Source of the DNA: Paracoccus sp. IB05
GTDB lineage: Bacteria; Pseudomonadota; Alphaproteobacteria; Rhodobacterales; Rhodobacteraceae
Direction: 5' to 3'
Length of the DNA stretch: 64,000 nt
NCBI RefSeq assembly: GCF_016405985.1
Contig: NZ_JAEFCF010000018.1
Location: 1 to 64,000 of the forward strand
Shown: positions 9,301 to 18,525 of the stretch, one piece after another
Numbering within the stretch: the stretch's first letter is position 1
Layout of the letters: every line of letters begins with the position of its first letter
Program-made: the position numbers and the translations under genes
Notes under the pieces: model-generated
Databases searched by the model: none
Told to the model about the DNA's origin: nothing
Seen by the model: the letters and a program-made list of their open reading frames with translations, nothing else

Positions 9301-10892
9301 TGATCGCGCGCCTGCGGCATTCCACCAAGGGCGTGACGCTGATCAGCCCGCCACCGCATCACGACATCTATTCGATCGAAGATCTGGCGCAGCTGATCTA
9401 TGACCTGAAACAGATCAACCCGCGCTGCAAAGTGACGGTGAAGCTGGTTTCGGCCAGCGGCGTCGGCACGATTGCCGCCGGTGTGGCCAAGGCCAAGGCC
9501 GATGTGATCCTTGTCTCGGGCCATAATGGCGGCACGGGGGCGTCCCCTGGCACCTCGATCAAATATGCCGGCCTGCCCTGGGAAATGGGCCTGACCGAGG
9601 CGCATCAGGTGCTTTCCATGAACAACCTGCGCGAGCGGGTGACCTTGCGCACAGATGGTGGCCTGCGCACCGGGCGCGATGTGGTCATGGCGGCGATGAT
9701 GGGCGCGGAAGAGTTCGGCATCGGCACCGCGGCGCTGATCGCGATGGGCTGTATCATGGTGCGTCAGTGCCAGTCGAACACCTGCCCGGTCGGCGTCTGC
9801 ACCCAGGACAAGGCTCTGCGCGACAAGTTCACCGGCAATGCCGATAAGGTCGTCAACCTCATCACCTTCTACGCGCAGGAAGTTCGGGAGATCCTCGCCT
9901 CGATCGGGGCGCGCTCGATGGATGAGATCATCGGGCGGCCGGATCTGCTGGTCCAGGTCTCGCGCGGTGCCGCAAGCCTTGATGACCTTGACCTGAACCC
10001 GCTTCTGATCACGGTCGATGGCACGCAGAAGATCACCTATGACCGCTCGAAACCGCGCAATGCGGTGCCGGACACGCTGGATGCCGAGATCATCAAAGAT
10101 GGCCACCGCTTCTTTGAAGATGGCGAAAAGATGCAGCTGTCTTACGCCGTGCGGAATACGTCGCGGACCATCGGCACGCGGGCCTCGTCGCATATCGTGC
10201 GCAAGTTCGGGATGAAGAACAGCCTGCAGCATGACCATCTGACGGTGAAACTGACCGGCAATGCCGGCCAGAGCCTTGGCGCTTTCGCGGTGAACGGGAT
10301 CAAGATCGAGGTCCAGGGCGACGCGAATGACTATGTCGGCAAGGGGCTGTCGGGTGGCGTGATCGTGGTGCGGCCGCAAATGGCCTCACCGCTTAAGGCC
10401 GAAGACAACACCATCATCGGCAATACCGTGCTTTACGGCGCGACCGATGGGTTCCTCTTTGCCTCGGGCCGCGCGGGCGAGCGCTTTGCGGTCAGGAACT
10501 CGGGCGCGTCTGTGGTGATCGAGGGCTGCGGCTCAAACGGGTGCGAATATATGACCGGCGGCGTGGCGGTGATCCTCGGGCCGGTCGGCGCGAATTTCGG
10601 CGCGGGCATGACCGGCGGCATGGCCTATATTTACGACCCCGAAGGCCGGGCTGCGGATCTGGTCAACCCGGAAGGGCTTCTGACCAACAGCCTTGGCCAC
10701 CCGCATTGGGAGGCGCAGCTGAAAGAACTGGTGGAACGTCACCATGCCGAGACCGGCTCGCGCAAGGCCGAAAGGATCCTTGCCGAATGGGACAGCGAGC
10801 GCGGCAATTTCCTTCAGGTCTGCCCGAAAGAGATGCTGCCGCATCTGGCGCATCCGCTGACCGCGCTGGCGGATAAGGTTCCCGCCGAATAA
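6354..10892 (+). CDS. gltB: Glutamate synthase large subunit (NADPH)
   Basis: The 1512-residue large subunit hydrolyses glutamine and channels ammonia to 2-oxoglutarate. Cys34 in SSCGVGL is the expected N-terminal nucleophile of the class II amidotransferase domain after removal of a 33-residue propeptide. The FMN/synthase barrel follows in the middle third (SPPPHHDIYSIEDL near 1000 and GHNGGTGASP). The 3Fe-4S cysteines lie in CIMVRQCQSNTCPVGVC. The C-terminal beta-helix (GGXXXGG repeats, 1290-1420) is complete. The start is four bases after the GFA gene stop, and a terminator hairpin follows the gene. Confidence 0.97.
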   Translation: MTIYDEAWAKAEEAKRAFMGEHSLYRDEDEHSSCGVGLVVAVSGKPSRKVVQAGIDALKAIWHRGAVDADGKTGDGAGIHVQIPVDFFYDVVRRTGHEPDPQKWIAVGQVFLPRTDFAAQERCRTIVETEVLRMGHYIYGWRHVPVDISVLGEKANATRPEIEQILIRCEKEIDREQFERELYIIRRRIEKAVTASGIYGCYLCSLSCRSVIYKGMMLAEQVSVFYPDLQDERFVSAFAIYHQRYSTNTFPQWWLAQPFRMLAHNGEINTLKGNVNWMKSHEIRMASSAFGEMAEDIKPIIPGGTSDSGALDAVFEVMVRSGRSAPMAKTMLVPEAWSKQTDTMPQAWADMYSYCNSVIEPWDGPAALAMTDGRWVCGGLDRNGLRPMRYVITGDGLLIAGSEAGMVPVDELTIREKGALGPGQMIAVDMAEGKLYHDTEMKNKLASAQPYSEWVGKITHLSPDLDALPEHALYAGSDLRKRQIAAGYSVEDLEQVLAPMAEDGKEMIASMGDDTPPAVLSKIYRPLSHYFRQNFSQVTNPPIDSLREGRVMSLKTRFGNLRNVLDENSSQTEILVLESPFVANAEFDAMVKQFGEHVAFIDCTFPVGPTLNDLQNALERIRAEAEDAVRSGAGQLILTDEHQGVEKVGMPMILATSAVHSWLTREGLRTFCSINVRSAECIDPHYFAVLIGCGATTVNPYLAQDSIADRIERGLLEGSLVEAMRRYRDAIDAGLLKIMAKMGISVISSYRGGLNFEAVGLSRAMVAEYFPGMHSRISGIGLHGVEQKLEEVHARGWLGGADVLPIGGFYKARRSGEKHGWEAQTMHMLQAACDRASYDLWKTYSAAMRSNPPIHLRDLLDIKTLGKPVPIEEVESITSIRKRFVTPGMSLGALSPEAHMTLNIAMNRIGAKSDSGEGGEDPAHQHPFPNGDNPCAKIKQVASGRFGVTAEYLNACEELEIKVAQGAKPGEGGQLPGMKVTDLIARLRHSTKGVTLISPPPHHDIYSIEDLAQLIYDLKQINPRCKVTVKLVSASGVGTIAAGVAKAKADVILVSGHNGGTGASPGTSIKYAGLPWEMGLTEAHQVLSMNNLRERVTLRTDGGLRTGRDVVMAAMMGAEEFGIGTAALIAMGCIMVRQCQSNTCPVGVCTQDKALRDKFTGNADKVVNLITFYAQEVREILASIGARSMDEIIGRPDLLVQVSRGAASLDDLDLNPLLITVDGTQKITYDRSKPRNAVPDTLDAEIIKDGHRFFEDGEKMQLSYAVRNTSRTIGTRASSHIVRKFGMKNSLQHDHLTVKLTGNAGQSLGAFAVNGIKIEVQGDANDYVGKGLSGGVIVVRPQMASPLKAEDNTIIGNTVLYGATDGFLFASGRAGERFAVRNSGASVVIEGCGSNGCEYMTGGVAVILGPVGANFGAGMTGGMAYIYDPEGRAADLVNPEGLLTNSLGHPHWEAQLKELVERHHAETGSRKAERILAEWDSERGNFLQVCPKEMLPHLAHPLTALADKVPAE

Positions 10893-10927
10893 GCAGCCCG
10901 GCTGAACCGGACGCTGCCTGAAACGAC

Positions 10928-10960
10928 AAAGGCCCGCCGGCATATCGGGGGGCCTTTTCC
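10928..10960 (+). terminator. Intrinsic terminator of gltB
   Basis: AAAGGCCC (10928-10935) pairs with GGGCCTTT (10950-10957), leaving a T-rich tail (TTTTCC). It lies 36 bases after the gltB stop. Confidence 0.75.
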
Positions 10961-11041
10961 ATTCTGCCTGTCCCTGACGGTGCGCTCTTGACCCGCGCCG
11001 GGACCTGGATAGTCATAACCCGGTGCAAAGGGGTATCCGCC

Positions 11042-11503
11042 ATGACCGCGACCATTTCCGAAGAACACCCGCTCACGCCCGATCTGGCGCTGCTGTTTGA
11101 CCGTCATACCGCTGATATGCACGCCCAGACCCCGCCCGAAAGCATCTATATGATGGATAAATCGGCGCTGGCGGCGGCGGATGCGCGGTTTTTCGTGCTG
11201 CGCGAGGCCGGGGCGCCGCTGGCAATGGGCGCGCTGAAACGGATCACACCGGATCATGCCGAGATCAAATCCATGCATGTGCTTTCCGAGGCGCGCGGGC
11301 GTGGGCTGTCGTCACAGATGCTGGCGCATCTGATCGCGGCGGCGCAGGGGGATGGATATCAGCGGCTCTCGCTGGAAACCGGGCACGAAGAGATCTTCAC
11401 CCCGGCAAAGCGGCTTTATGAAAAGGCCGGGTTCACCGAATGCGAGGCCTTTGGCGATTACAGCCATGACCCGAATTCGCTTTATATGACGCGCGCGCTG
11501 TAA
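11042..11503 (+). CDS. GNAT-family N-acetyltransferase
   Basis: The 153-residue protein shows the GNAT fold. Motif A is in the EIKSMHVLSEARGRGLSSQM region (acetyl-CoA loop R/QxxGxG/A as RGRGLS), and motif B is near the C-terminus (LYEKAGFTECEAFGDY). The acceptor substrate cannot be told from sequence. The ATG at 11042 gives the natural start of the domain. The gene sits 12 bases before the agmatinase gene, so the two may be co-transcribed. Confidence 0.85.
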   Translation: MTATISEEHPLTPDLALLFDRHTADMHAQTPPESIYMMDKSALAAADARFFVLREAGAPLAMGALKRITPDHAEIKSMHVLSEARGRGLSSQMLAHLIAAAQGDGYQRLSLETGHEEIFTPAKRLYEKAGFTECEAFGDYSHDPNSLYMTRAL

Positions 11504-11515
11504 GGAGCCCATCAC

Positions 11516-12475
11516 ATGACCCGCATCCTCCATGAACCCGTCGATGCTTCCCGGGTGCCGCGTTTCGCAGGTCGTCCGAGCTTTATGCGGCTGCCCACCC
11601 CGGACACGCCCGAGGGCCTTGATATCGCCCTGGTCGGTATCCCCTGGGATGGCGGCACCACCAACCGCGCCGGCGCCCGCCATGGCCCGCGCGAGGTCCG
11701 CAATCAGTCGAGCCTGATGCGGCGCGGCCATCATGTCTCGGGCGTGATCCCCTATGAGCTGGTCTCGGTGGCGGATGTCGGCGATATCGAGGTGCAGCCC
11801 ATCGACCTGATGGCGGCGCTCGCGCAGATCGAGGCCGGGATTGCCGCGATCTGCGCGGCGGGGGCGCTGCCTCTGTCGGTCGGGGGCGACCATCTGACGA
11901 CGCTGCCGGTCCTGCGCGCGATCCATAAGGCGCGGGGTGAAGGGCCGCTGGGCCTCGTGCAGTTCGATGCCCATTCCGACACCAATGACCGCTATTTCGG
12001 CGACAATCTCTACACCCATGGCACCCCCTTCCGCCGTGCCATCGAAGAGGGGATTCTCGATCCGCATAAAATCGTGCAGATCGGCATTCGCGGCTCGGTC
12101 TATGCCGCTGACGAACATCAGTGGGCGAAAGACCAGGGCATCCGCATCATCTATATCGAGGAGGCCGACCGGCTTGGCCCGCAAGGTGTGGTGGATGAAG
12201 TGCATCGCATCCTGGGCGACACGCCCTGCTATGTCACCTTCGACATCGACGGGATCGACCCCTCGATGGCGCCCGGCACCGGCACGCCCGAGATCGGCGG
12301 ATTCACCACCCGCGAAGCCCAGACCATGGTGCGCGGCCTGGCCGGGCTGAACATCCGGGGCGCGGATGTGGTCGAGGTCTCTCCGCCTTTCGACATCGGC
12401 GGGCTGACGGCGCTGACCGGTGCGACAATTCTCTTCGAACTCCTCTGCGTGATTTCGGCCGGGCTGAAGCGCTGA
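11516..12475 (+). CDS. speB: Agmatinase-family ureohydrolase
   Basis: The 319-residue protein is a binuclear manganese ureohydrolase of the arginase/agmatinase superfamily. Metal ligands are visible in GGDHL (near 122), FDAHSDT (near 149) and FDIDGIDPS (near 242). The assignment to agmatinase (agmatine to putrescine and urea) rests on overall similarity. Guanidinobutyrase and guanidine hydrolase have the same motifs and cannot be excluded. It follows the GNAT gene closely; no other polyamine gene is in the window. Confidence 0.85.
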   Translation: MTRILHEPVDASRVPRFAGRPSFMRLPTPDTPEGLDIALVGIPWDGGTTNRAGARHGPREVRNQSSLMRRGHHVSGVIPYELVSVADVGDIEVQPIDLMAALAQIEAGIAAICAAGALPLSVGGDHLTTLPVLRAIHKARGEGPLGLVQFDAHSDTNDRYFGDNLYTHGTPFRRAIEEGILDPHKIVQIGIRGSVYAADEHQWAKDQGIRIIYIEEADRLGPQGVVDEVHRILGDTPCYVTFDIDGIDPSMAPGTGTPEIGGFTTREAQTMVRGLAGLNIRGADVVEVSPPFDIGGLTALTGATILFELLCVISAGLKR

Positions 12476-12625
12476 CCCGGAACGAGCGCGTAAGAATGCC
12501 ACCTCTGCCCCTGCGACAGCGGGGGCATCACCAACTTCTGGTTGTATTAGCCGCTTCACTTATTAGAAAGGGTTGTATCATAAAGAAGAGACAGTCACCG
12601 ACTTTGGTTACCGGATCCCGATAGC

Positions 12626-15600
12626 ATGAAAGTTCATCTGCCAGGCTGGATAACCCACCCGCCCCTCAGAATGTCGATTATCGCGATCCTGATGGTCGTG
12701 CTGCTGCCGACCCTGGGCGTCGTTGCAATGGCTTTGCTGAATGTCGGGCAATCCTTCCGGACCCTGTCCGAGCAACGGCTGCTGGAAACCGCGCATATTC
12801 TCGCGCGCACGACCGAAAGCGAGATCAGCGTCACCGGGCGGTTGTTGCATGCGATCCGCACCGAACAGGGCCAGAACAGCAACGAGGTATCGCCAGGCGT
12901 CTCGATCCTGCCCAACCGCGACGAAGAGGGCATCTATAAGCTATTCACCCTGCGGCGTGATGCCTCCGGGAAGATCATTGCGCCGGAGTTCAGCGAAGCC
13001 GAGGTCGCCCGACTGGTGTTGCAGGCCGCCGAGAGCGGCAGGATGCAGGTCTCAAACCTGCTGCCTCCACGTTTTGACGACGACAGGCCCCGGGTGGCAA
13101 TCGCCTATCCTGAAGCCGCTCCCGAAGGCGCGATGGCGGATGGCGGGCAGCTGATCAATGTTGTCGCGGTCACCGACCACCCGTCCAGCCTGCTCCGCTC
13201 GTTGAATGATGACAGCATGGGAGAGAGCAATGCCGTGCTGGCGATCACCGATGGCACCGGGCGGCTGCTGGCGCGCTCGGTCGATGGCGAGCGTATGCTG
13301 GGGCGCAAAGTGCCCGACTGGGAACAGCTGACGGCCATGGGAACAGAAAGCGGCAGCTTCCGGGCGACCACGATGGAGGGTCGCGCCATCATGTTCTCGT
13401 TCCAGGAGATCCCGAATACCCCGGGATGGGTTGCCGTGGTCGGCGAGCCTGTGGTCTCATTCGATGCCCGCTGGGCACATCCGATCCGCTCGATGATCCT
13501 GGTGTCGGTGGGAACGATCGCAGTGGCGCTGCTGCTGGCACTGGTTCTGGTGCGTGGTCTGCTGCAGCCGATTCACGATCTTGCGCAGCGATCCGATAAG
13601 ATCGCGCGCGTCGGCGGTGCCTCGGATGAGGCCTCCGTCAGCATCCCCCCTGCCCGCATCCGTGAATTCGAAACGCTGCGGCACAGCCTGGAACTGGCGG
13701 AACGAAAAATGCGCGGGCGGCTTGCAGAAAGCCGCGCCGCAGAGGCGGCCTCACGCGCCAATCTTGATGCGATGGAGCGGGCGGAGCGACTTGCAAGGAT
13801 CGGCTCCTGGACGCTGGATCTTGCCAGCGGCAGATTCCACTTTTCGGAAATGATGGCCGAAATGAACGGCCGGTCCACCAAAGACCAGGTCACGGTCGAA
13901 GATCTGAAACGGATGATGCCCGAGGCGGATTTCAACCGGGTTGGCGATGCCATTGCCCGCTGCCTCGAAACCGGCGAATCCTATACCGTGGATGTGCAGC
14001 ATTACACATCCGGTGGCGGCACTTTCGCGGCAGAGATCCGCGGCGGCGTGCTGCGCGACGAGGCCGGGACCATCTGTGGTCTCAGCGGCACGGTTCAGGA
14101 TGTCAGCGAGCGCGAGGCGTCCCGCGCCCAGATGACCGCCATCGCCGACAGCCTGCCCAATGGGGCAATCTACCGGCTCGATTTCCTGACCCCCGAGCTT
14201 GGCCTGACGGGCGAGACGGTAACGCGCCAGGAAATGCGCTTCTCCTATGTCAGCGCCGGCATCGATACGCTGATCGGCATCCCTCACGAGGCGCTGATCC
14301 AGGACCCGTCGCTCTTTGTCGATGCCGTCCATCCCGAGGACCGCACCCGCTATCTTGAAACCTCACGTCTCGCTACCGCTTCGGGCACGAATTTCGAATG
14401 CGAATTCCGGCTGATCCGCCCTGATGGCGAGGTCATCTGGATCCAGGTCCGCTCGGCGCCGCGCGCTTCAGAGGCGGGGCGGATCTGGGATGGGATCATC
14501 CTCGACGTCACCCCGGCCCATAAGGCCGCAGAAGCGCTGCGTCGGGCCAAGGAAGACGCCGAGGCCGCCGAACATGCCAAGAGCGATTTCCTCGCCACGA
14601 TGAGCCATGAGATCCGCACGCCGATGAATTCGGTGATCGGCATGACCCGGCTGGCACTGCAGACGCAGCTTGACCCCAAACAGCGCGCCTATCTTGGCAA
14701 GATCAATGATTCCGCCAATGTTCTTATGGGAATCATCAATGATATCCTCGACTTCTCCAAGATCGAGGCGGGTAGCATGGTGTTGGAGAAATCGGTGTTC
14801 CGGCTGGAATCCGTGCTGGAATCGGTCGCATCGGTCACCGCACTCAAGGCCGAGGAAAAGGCGCTGGAGCTCACTTTCGTGGTGGCCCCCGGCACGGCGC
14901 AACACTGGCGCGGCGATTCCCTGCGGCTGGCCCAGGTTCTGACCAACCTCGTCAGCAATGCGGTGAAATTCACCGCTGACGGCGATGTGGTCGTCTCGAT
15001 CTGCGCGCTCCCCGAGGCGCCTCCGGGGGTGCATCAGTTGTTCTTCACGGTCCGGGATACCGGGATCGGCCTCAGCCAGGATCAGATCGACGGGCTCTTT
15101 CGCCCCTTCGCCCAGGGGGACAGCGATACCGCCCGCAAATTCGGCGGCACCGGTCTCGGTCTCGCGATCAGCCGGCGCATCGTCGAGCTGATGGGCGGCA
15201 CGATCTGGGTGGAAAGCCGGCCGGGGCATGGCAGCACCTTCTGCTTTACGGTCGAACTCGAACCCGCCGCGCCCGAGATCATCCCCGGGTCTCTGGTGCA
15301 GATTTCCGCAGGCCTCAGCACAAGGCGCGTGCTGATCGTCGATGACAATGAAACAGCGCGGGTGGCGCTTTCTGAGATCGTTGACAGTTTCGGCATGGAT
15401 TCGGTCGCGGTCGACAGTGGTGAGGCGGCATTGCGCCTGCTGCACCGCACTCAGACCGGAGACGAGCCCTTCGATATCGTGCTGTCGGACTGGCGGATGC
15501 CAGGGATGGACGGGCTGGAACTTGCCCGCGCCATCCGCAGCGACGCACATCTGGTGAACATGCCCGCCGTGCTGATGGTGACGGCTTATGGCCATCAGCT

Positions 15601-16816
15601 CGTGATGTCAGAGGCGACACGGATCGGCCTGCAGGGCGTGCTGCTTAAGCCGGTGACACGTTCGATGATCTTCAATACGTTCATGGAGGTTCTGTCGGTT
15701 GCACCGGTCGATGGCTTCAACCGTGCCCCGGAACCAAAGCTCACGGAAAACACTGATCTGAAACGGATTCTGGGCGGTCGCGAGATTCTCGTCGTGGATG
15801 ACAATGCCCTGAACCGCGAGGTCGTTGGCGAATTTCTCGACCTTGTCGGGGTGAAGGTCACGACGGCTGAAAACGGCCTCGACGCCATTGCACGGATGAA
15901 AGAGCACCGATTTGACGCGGTGCTGATGGATGTGCATATGCCGGTGATGAACGGGCTTGAAGCGATCCGCGAGATCCGCCGCAGCCCGGACTGGTCAAAC
16001 CTTCCGGTTGTCGCATTGACGGCCCAGGCCAGGGTTGAGGACGAGCAGGAAAGCATCGCAGCCGGCATGAGCGCGCATCTCACCAAACCGCTTGATGAAC
16101 AGGCCCTGTTCCGCCTGCTTTGTGATCTGATCACCGGGAAGGATGCGGGGGAAGAAACCGAAACCTCGCCGGCCTCCCTATCCTCTGCTGCGCCCGCAAT
16201 ACCCGAATATCAAGCCGATTTGTCTAAACTTTTGCGTCGTTTTGGCGGCTCGCGTGACCGGCTTTTGCGATTCATCAACGGTTTTCTGCGTGACTTCGGA
16301 GATATGGCTGAACGGTTCGCAGAGATGAATATCGAGACGGATATCACCACGGTCGCGGAATTCTCCCATCGGGTGAAGGGGGTGGTCGGCTATGTCGAGG
16401 CAGAGAGCCTCTTCGTTATGTCCGGCACGGTAGAGACGGCTGCACGTCAGGGCGATATCGCCGGCGTTCAGGCCGTTTCGGAACACTTCCGGCAGTTGAT
16501 GGCGGAATGCGTGGCCGGGCTGCGTCAGCTGGCCGGGGAGATGCAGGCTGCGCCGGCGCAAGCGGGTGCGGCAGGTCTGTCGGCCCAGGAGGCCTGGGAA
16601 CAGCTGGAAATCACCCTGCCGCTGGTCGCTGCCGGTGACTTTTCGGCACGGGCCAATCTGCATGCCCTGGCCGAAGGTCTGACGGATACGCATCTGCGCA
16701 ACAAGGTAAGGTTCGGGCTGGAACAATTCGAGGATCTGGAGCTGGGACCGGCGATCGTCACGCTGCGCGAGGTCAGCGACGCGCTCGCCGCCACGATGCG
16801 AAGGGCAGATGAATGA
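12626..16816 (+). CDS. Membrane hybrid sensor histidine kinase with two receivers and HPt
   Basis: The 1396-residue protein is a complete phosphorelay on one chain. In order: membrane segment (about 16-36), a periplasmic Cache-like sensor (40-285), second membrane segment (289-310), HAMP, two PAS-type domains (385-490 and 505-635), HisKA with His661 in the MSHEIRTPMN box, HATPase with N and G boxes (NLVSNAVKF, GTGLGLAIS), receiver 1 with Asp955, receiver 2 with Asp1102, and an HPt domain with His1248 in SHRVKG. Phosphate probably passes His661 to a receiver, then His1248, then an external receiver. The next gene overlaps it by four bases and encodes such a receiver fused to GGDEF, so that is the likely partner. 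The signal is unknown. Confidence 0.92.
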   Translation: MKVHLPGWITHPPLRMSIIAILMVVLLPTLGVVAMALLNVGQSFRTLSEQRLLETAHILARTTESEISVTGRLLHAIRTEQGQNSNEVSPGVSILPNRDEEGIYKLFTLRRDASGKIIAPEFSEAEVARLVLQAAESGRMQVSNLLPPRFDDDRPRVAIAYPEAAPEGAMADGGQLINVVAVTDHPSSLLRSLNDDSMGESNAVLAITDGTGRLLARSVDGERMLGRKVPDWEQLTAMGTESGSFRATTMEGRAIMFSFQEIPNTPGWVAVVGEPVVSFDARWAHPIRSMILVSVGTIAVALLLALVLVRGLLQPIHDLAQRSDKIARVGGASDEASVSIPPARIREFETLRHSLELAERKMRGRLAESRAAEAASRANLDAMERAERLARIGSWTLDLASGRFHFSEMMAEMNGRSTKDQVTVEDLKRMMPEADFNRVGDAIARCLETGESYTVDVQHYTSGGGTFAAEIRGGVLRDEAGTICGLSGTVQDVSEREASRAQMTAIADSLPNGAIYRLDFLTPELGLTGETVTRQEMRFSYVSAGIDTLIGIPHEALIQDPSLFVDAVHPEDRTRYLETSRLATASGTNFECEFRLIRPDGEVIWIQVRSAPRASEAGRIWDGIILDVTPAHKAAEALRRAKEDAEAAEHAKSDFLATMSHEIRTPMNSVIGMTRLALQTQLDPKQRAYLGKINDSANVLMGIINDILDFSKIEAGSMVLEKSVFRLESVLESVASVTALKAEEKALELTFVVAPGTAQHWRGDSLRLAQVLTNLVSNAVKFTADGDVVVSICALPEAPPGVHQLFFTVRDTGIGLSQDQIDGLFRPFAQGDSDTARKFGGTGLGLAISRRIVELMGGTIWVESRPGHGSTFCFTVELEPAAPEIIPGSLVQISAGLSTRRVLIVDDNETARVALSEIVDSFGMDSVAVDSGEAALRLLHRTQTGDEPFDIVLSDWRMPGMDGLELARAIRSDAHLVNMPAVLMVTAYGHQLVMSEATRIGLQGVLLKPVTRSMIFNTFMEVLSVAPVDGFNRAPEPKLTENTDLKRILGGREILVVDDNALNREVVGEFLDLVGVKVTTAENGLDAIARMKEHRFDAVLMDVHMPVMNGLEAIREIRRSPDWSNLPVVALTAQARVEDEQESIAAGMSAHLTKPLDEQALFRLLCDLITGKDAGEETETSPASLSSAAPAIPEYQADLSKLLRRFGGSRDRLLRFINGFLRDFGDMAERFAEMNIETDITTVAEFSHRVKGVVGYVEAESLFVMSGTVETAARQGDIAGVQAVSEHFRQLMAECVAGLRQLAGEMQAAPAQAGAAGLSAQEAWEQLEITLPLVAAGDFSARANLHALAEGLTDTHLRNKVRFGLEQFEDLELGPAIVTLREVSDALAATMRRADE

Positions 16817-17736
16817 AAGCGGCAGCCGTTCCGGCAGGTTCACAGCTCGCGACCATTCTGGTTGTCGATGACGACCGGCTGAACCGCGTCGCGCTGGCAG
16901 AGCTGTTGCAGCCAGATTTCCGGGTATTGATGGCCCGGGACGGTCCATCCGGGCTCGAGATCCTGACGCGTGAGGCAGTGAACCTCGTCTTGCTGGATGT
17001 CTCCATGCCCGGGATGGATGGCTATGATGTGTTGCGCGCCATTCGGGCGTCGGACCATACCAGCAATCTTCCGGTCATCTTCATCACCGGCATGTCAGAT
17101 GCCGCAGATGAAGAGCGTGGGCTGCTGCTGGGCGCCGCCGATTTCGTGCATAAGCCCATTCATCCGGCCATTGTTCGCGCCAGGGTCATGACGCATCTGC
17201 GACTGGCCCGTCAGCGCAATGAACTCGAGGCGCTCGCTTCGCTGGATGGCCTGACCGGCATCGCCAATCGGCGTTGCTTTGACGAGACCATGGATCGCGT
17301 GGCCCGTCAGACCGCGCGAAGCAGTGATGTTATGGGCATCGCCCTGTTCGATGTCGACCATTTCAAGCAATATAATGATCACTATGGCCATGGCGCCGGG
17401 GATCAGGCTTTGCGCAATGTGGCGGTGACGCTGAACAGGTTCGCGCGGCGCGCCGGCGAGCTGGCGGCCCGATACGGGGGCGAAGAATTTGCCTTGCTGC
17501 TCCCGGGCTGCTCTGAGCTGGAGGAGGTGATGAACAGCTTCCGTCAGAGCATTGCAGATGCCCGGATCCCCCATGAACGCTCAGAGACCTCCGACTGGCT
17601 GACCGTCAGCGGTGGTGGGGTCGTGGTGCCTGTGGTGGCGCTGGCGCAATCCGGCGATGCACTGGCTTTGGCGGATCAGTTGCTCTACCGCGCCAAAGCC
17701 GGGGGCCGGAACCGGGTTATGGTGCAACGGGCCTGA
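16813..17736 (+). CDS. Response regulator with diguanylate cyclase (GGDEF) output
   Basis: The 307-residue protein has an N-terminal receiver with phospho-acceptor Asp62 (LLDVSMPGMDG) and a C-terminal GGDEF domain with active-site GGEEF at 222-226. Such proteins make cyclic di-GMP from two GTP. The inhibitory-site position five residues before the active site reads RAGE (213-216) rather than RxxD, so feedback inhibition may be weak. The start overlaps the kinase stop (ATGA), so translational coupling to its probable phosphodonor is clear. Only one receiver is present, unlike PleD, which has two. Confidence 0.93.
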   Translation: MKAAAVPAGSQLATILVVDDDRLNRVALAELLQPDFRVLMARDGPSGLEILTREAVNLVLLDVSMPGMDGYDVLRAIRASDHTSNLPVIFITGMSDAADEERGLLLGAADFVHKPIHPAIVRARVMTHLRLARQRNELEALASLDGLTGIANRRCFDETMDRVARQTARSSDVMGIALFDVDHFKQYNDHYGHGAGDQALRNVAVTLNRFARRAGELAARYGGEEFALLLPGCSELEEVMNSFRQSIADARIPHERSETSDWLTVSGGGVVVPVVALAQSGDALALADQLLYRAKAGGRNRVMVQRA

Positions 17737-18525
17737 GCCTTGCCATCCTGCCGCGACCATTATCCGCCCGCAAGCCGTGCTGAGACGGTGGTTGCCGGCA
17801 CTTCACAGCTGCGCGCCCCGATTGCGAGTCCAGCGTGCATCGCGCCGCCAAGGCGGAGCTGATCGGGCGCGCGGTGCCACAGAACTCGCCACAATGCGTA
17901 CCGCATAGCCCAAGCTGAACAGGCGCGCTCAGCCCGGACGCCTGTCCAACACCGGACGAAACAGATCACCTTCGCCTGACGGTCTGATCGACCCGGCGCG
18001 CGGCGGCTGCCCGCGCACCGGAGGAAGAGAGGTCGCGCGTTGCAGACCCGACGACGGGGCCATCCGACCTCTCCACCTTCCGGAACGAGCGAGGTCGGGA
18101 ACGAGCCGGGCCCGGACTTTGGCCATGCGCCAGATCGGGGGTCGGGTCGGGGGCCAGATCGGGGGCCAGATCGGAGCACGGAGGCAGTCATCTTCGGCCA
18201 CAGACCCCAGGTCATATTGCGCGGGACCTGAGGTTTGCGGACACCGGCATGCCGCGATGCGGCGAAGAAATACAGGACGGAAACAAAAGGGAAATTCGAA
18301 ACTATCACGCCCGTCCCTGACAATATCCTGCCGTCCCGGACGCAAATTTCAGCGTTTTTACTCTGCCCGTTTTCTGCGCAGAAAGCCTGAATTTCCTGCA
18401 CAAGAAACTTGACAGAATGTCGCAGCGCGCGCTCACTGTGGGGAAAAAGTTTTCAAACACAGAAAACAAACGCCAGGGCCCGGCGCGGAAATATCCATCA
18501 TCAGGGCCTCAGGGAGGGATGCAAA
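17737..18525. other. 789-bp gap without a supported gene
   Basis: Open frames occur here on both strands, but they are arginine-rich, lack good start sites and match no family I know. It holds a short tandem repeat (18129-18174) and AT-richer sequence from about 18240 to 18480, which probably contains the promoter of the following operon. A TTGACA stands near 18408, without a convincing -10. Confidence 0.5.
18129..18174 (+). repeat. Short direct repeat, GCCAGATCGGGG unit
   Basis: GCCAGATCGGGG occurs at 18129 and 18153, with a partial copy (GCCAGATCGG) at 18165. The offsets are 24 and 12 bases, with a related GTCGGGTCGGGG between the first two. No function is apparent. Confidence 0.6.

Noticed and set aside
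8322-10379. 685-residue open frame antisense to gltB
   Set aside because: It is a codon-bias shadow of a clearly identified gene, His/Arg/Asp-rich with no family motif.
17760-18401. 213-residue minus-strand open frame in the 789-bp gap
   Set aside because: Arg/Pro/Gly-rich composition, covers the tandem repeat, no family and no clear start site.
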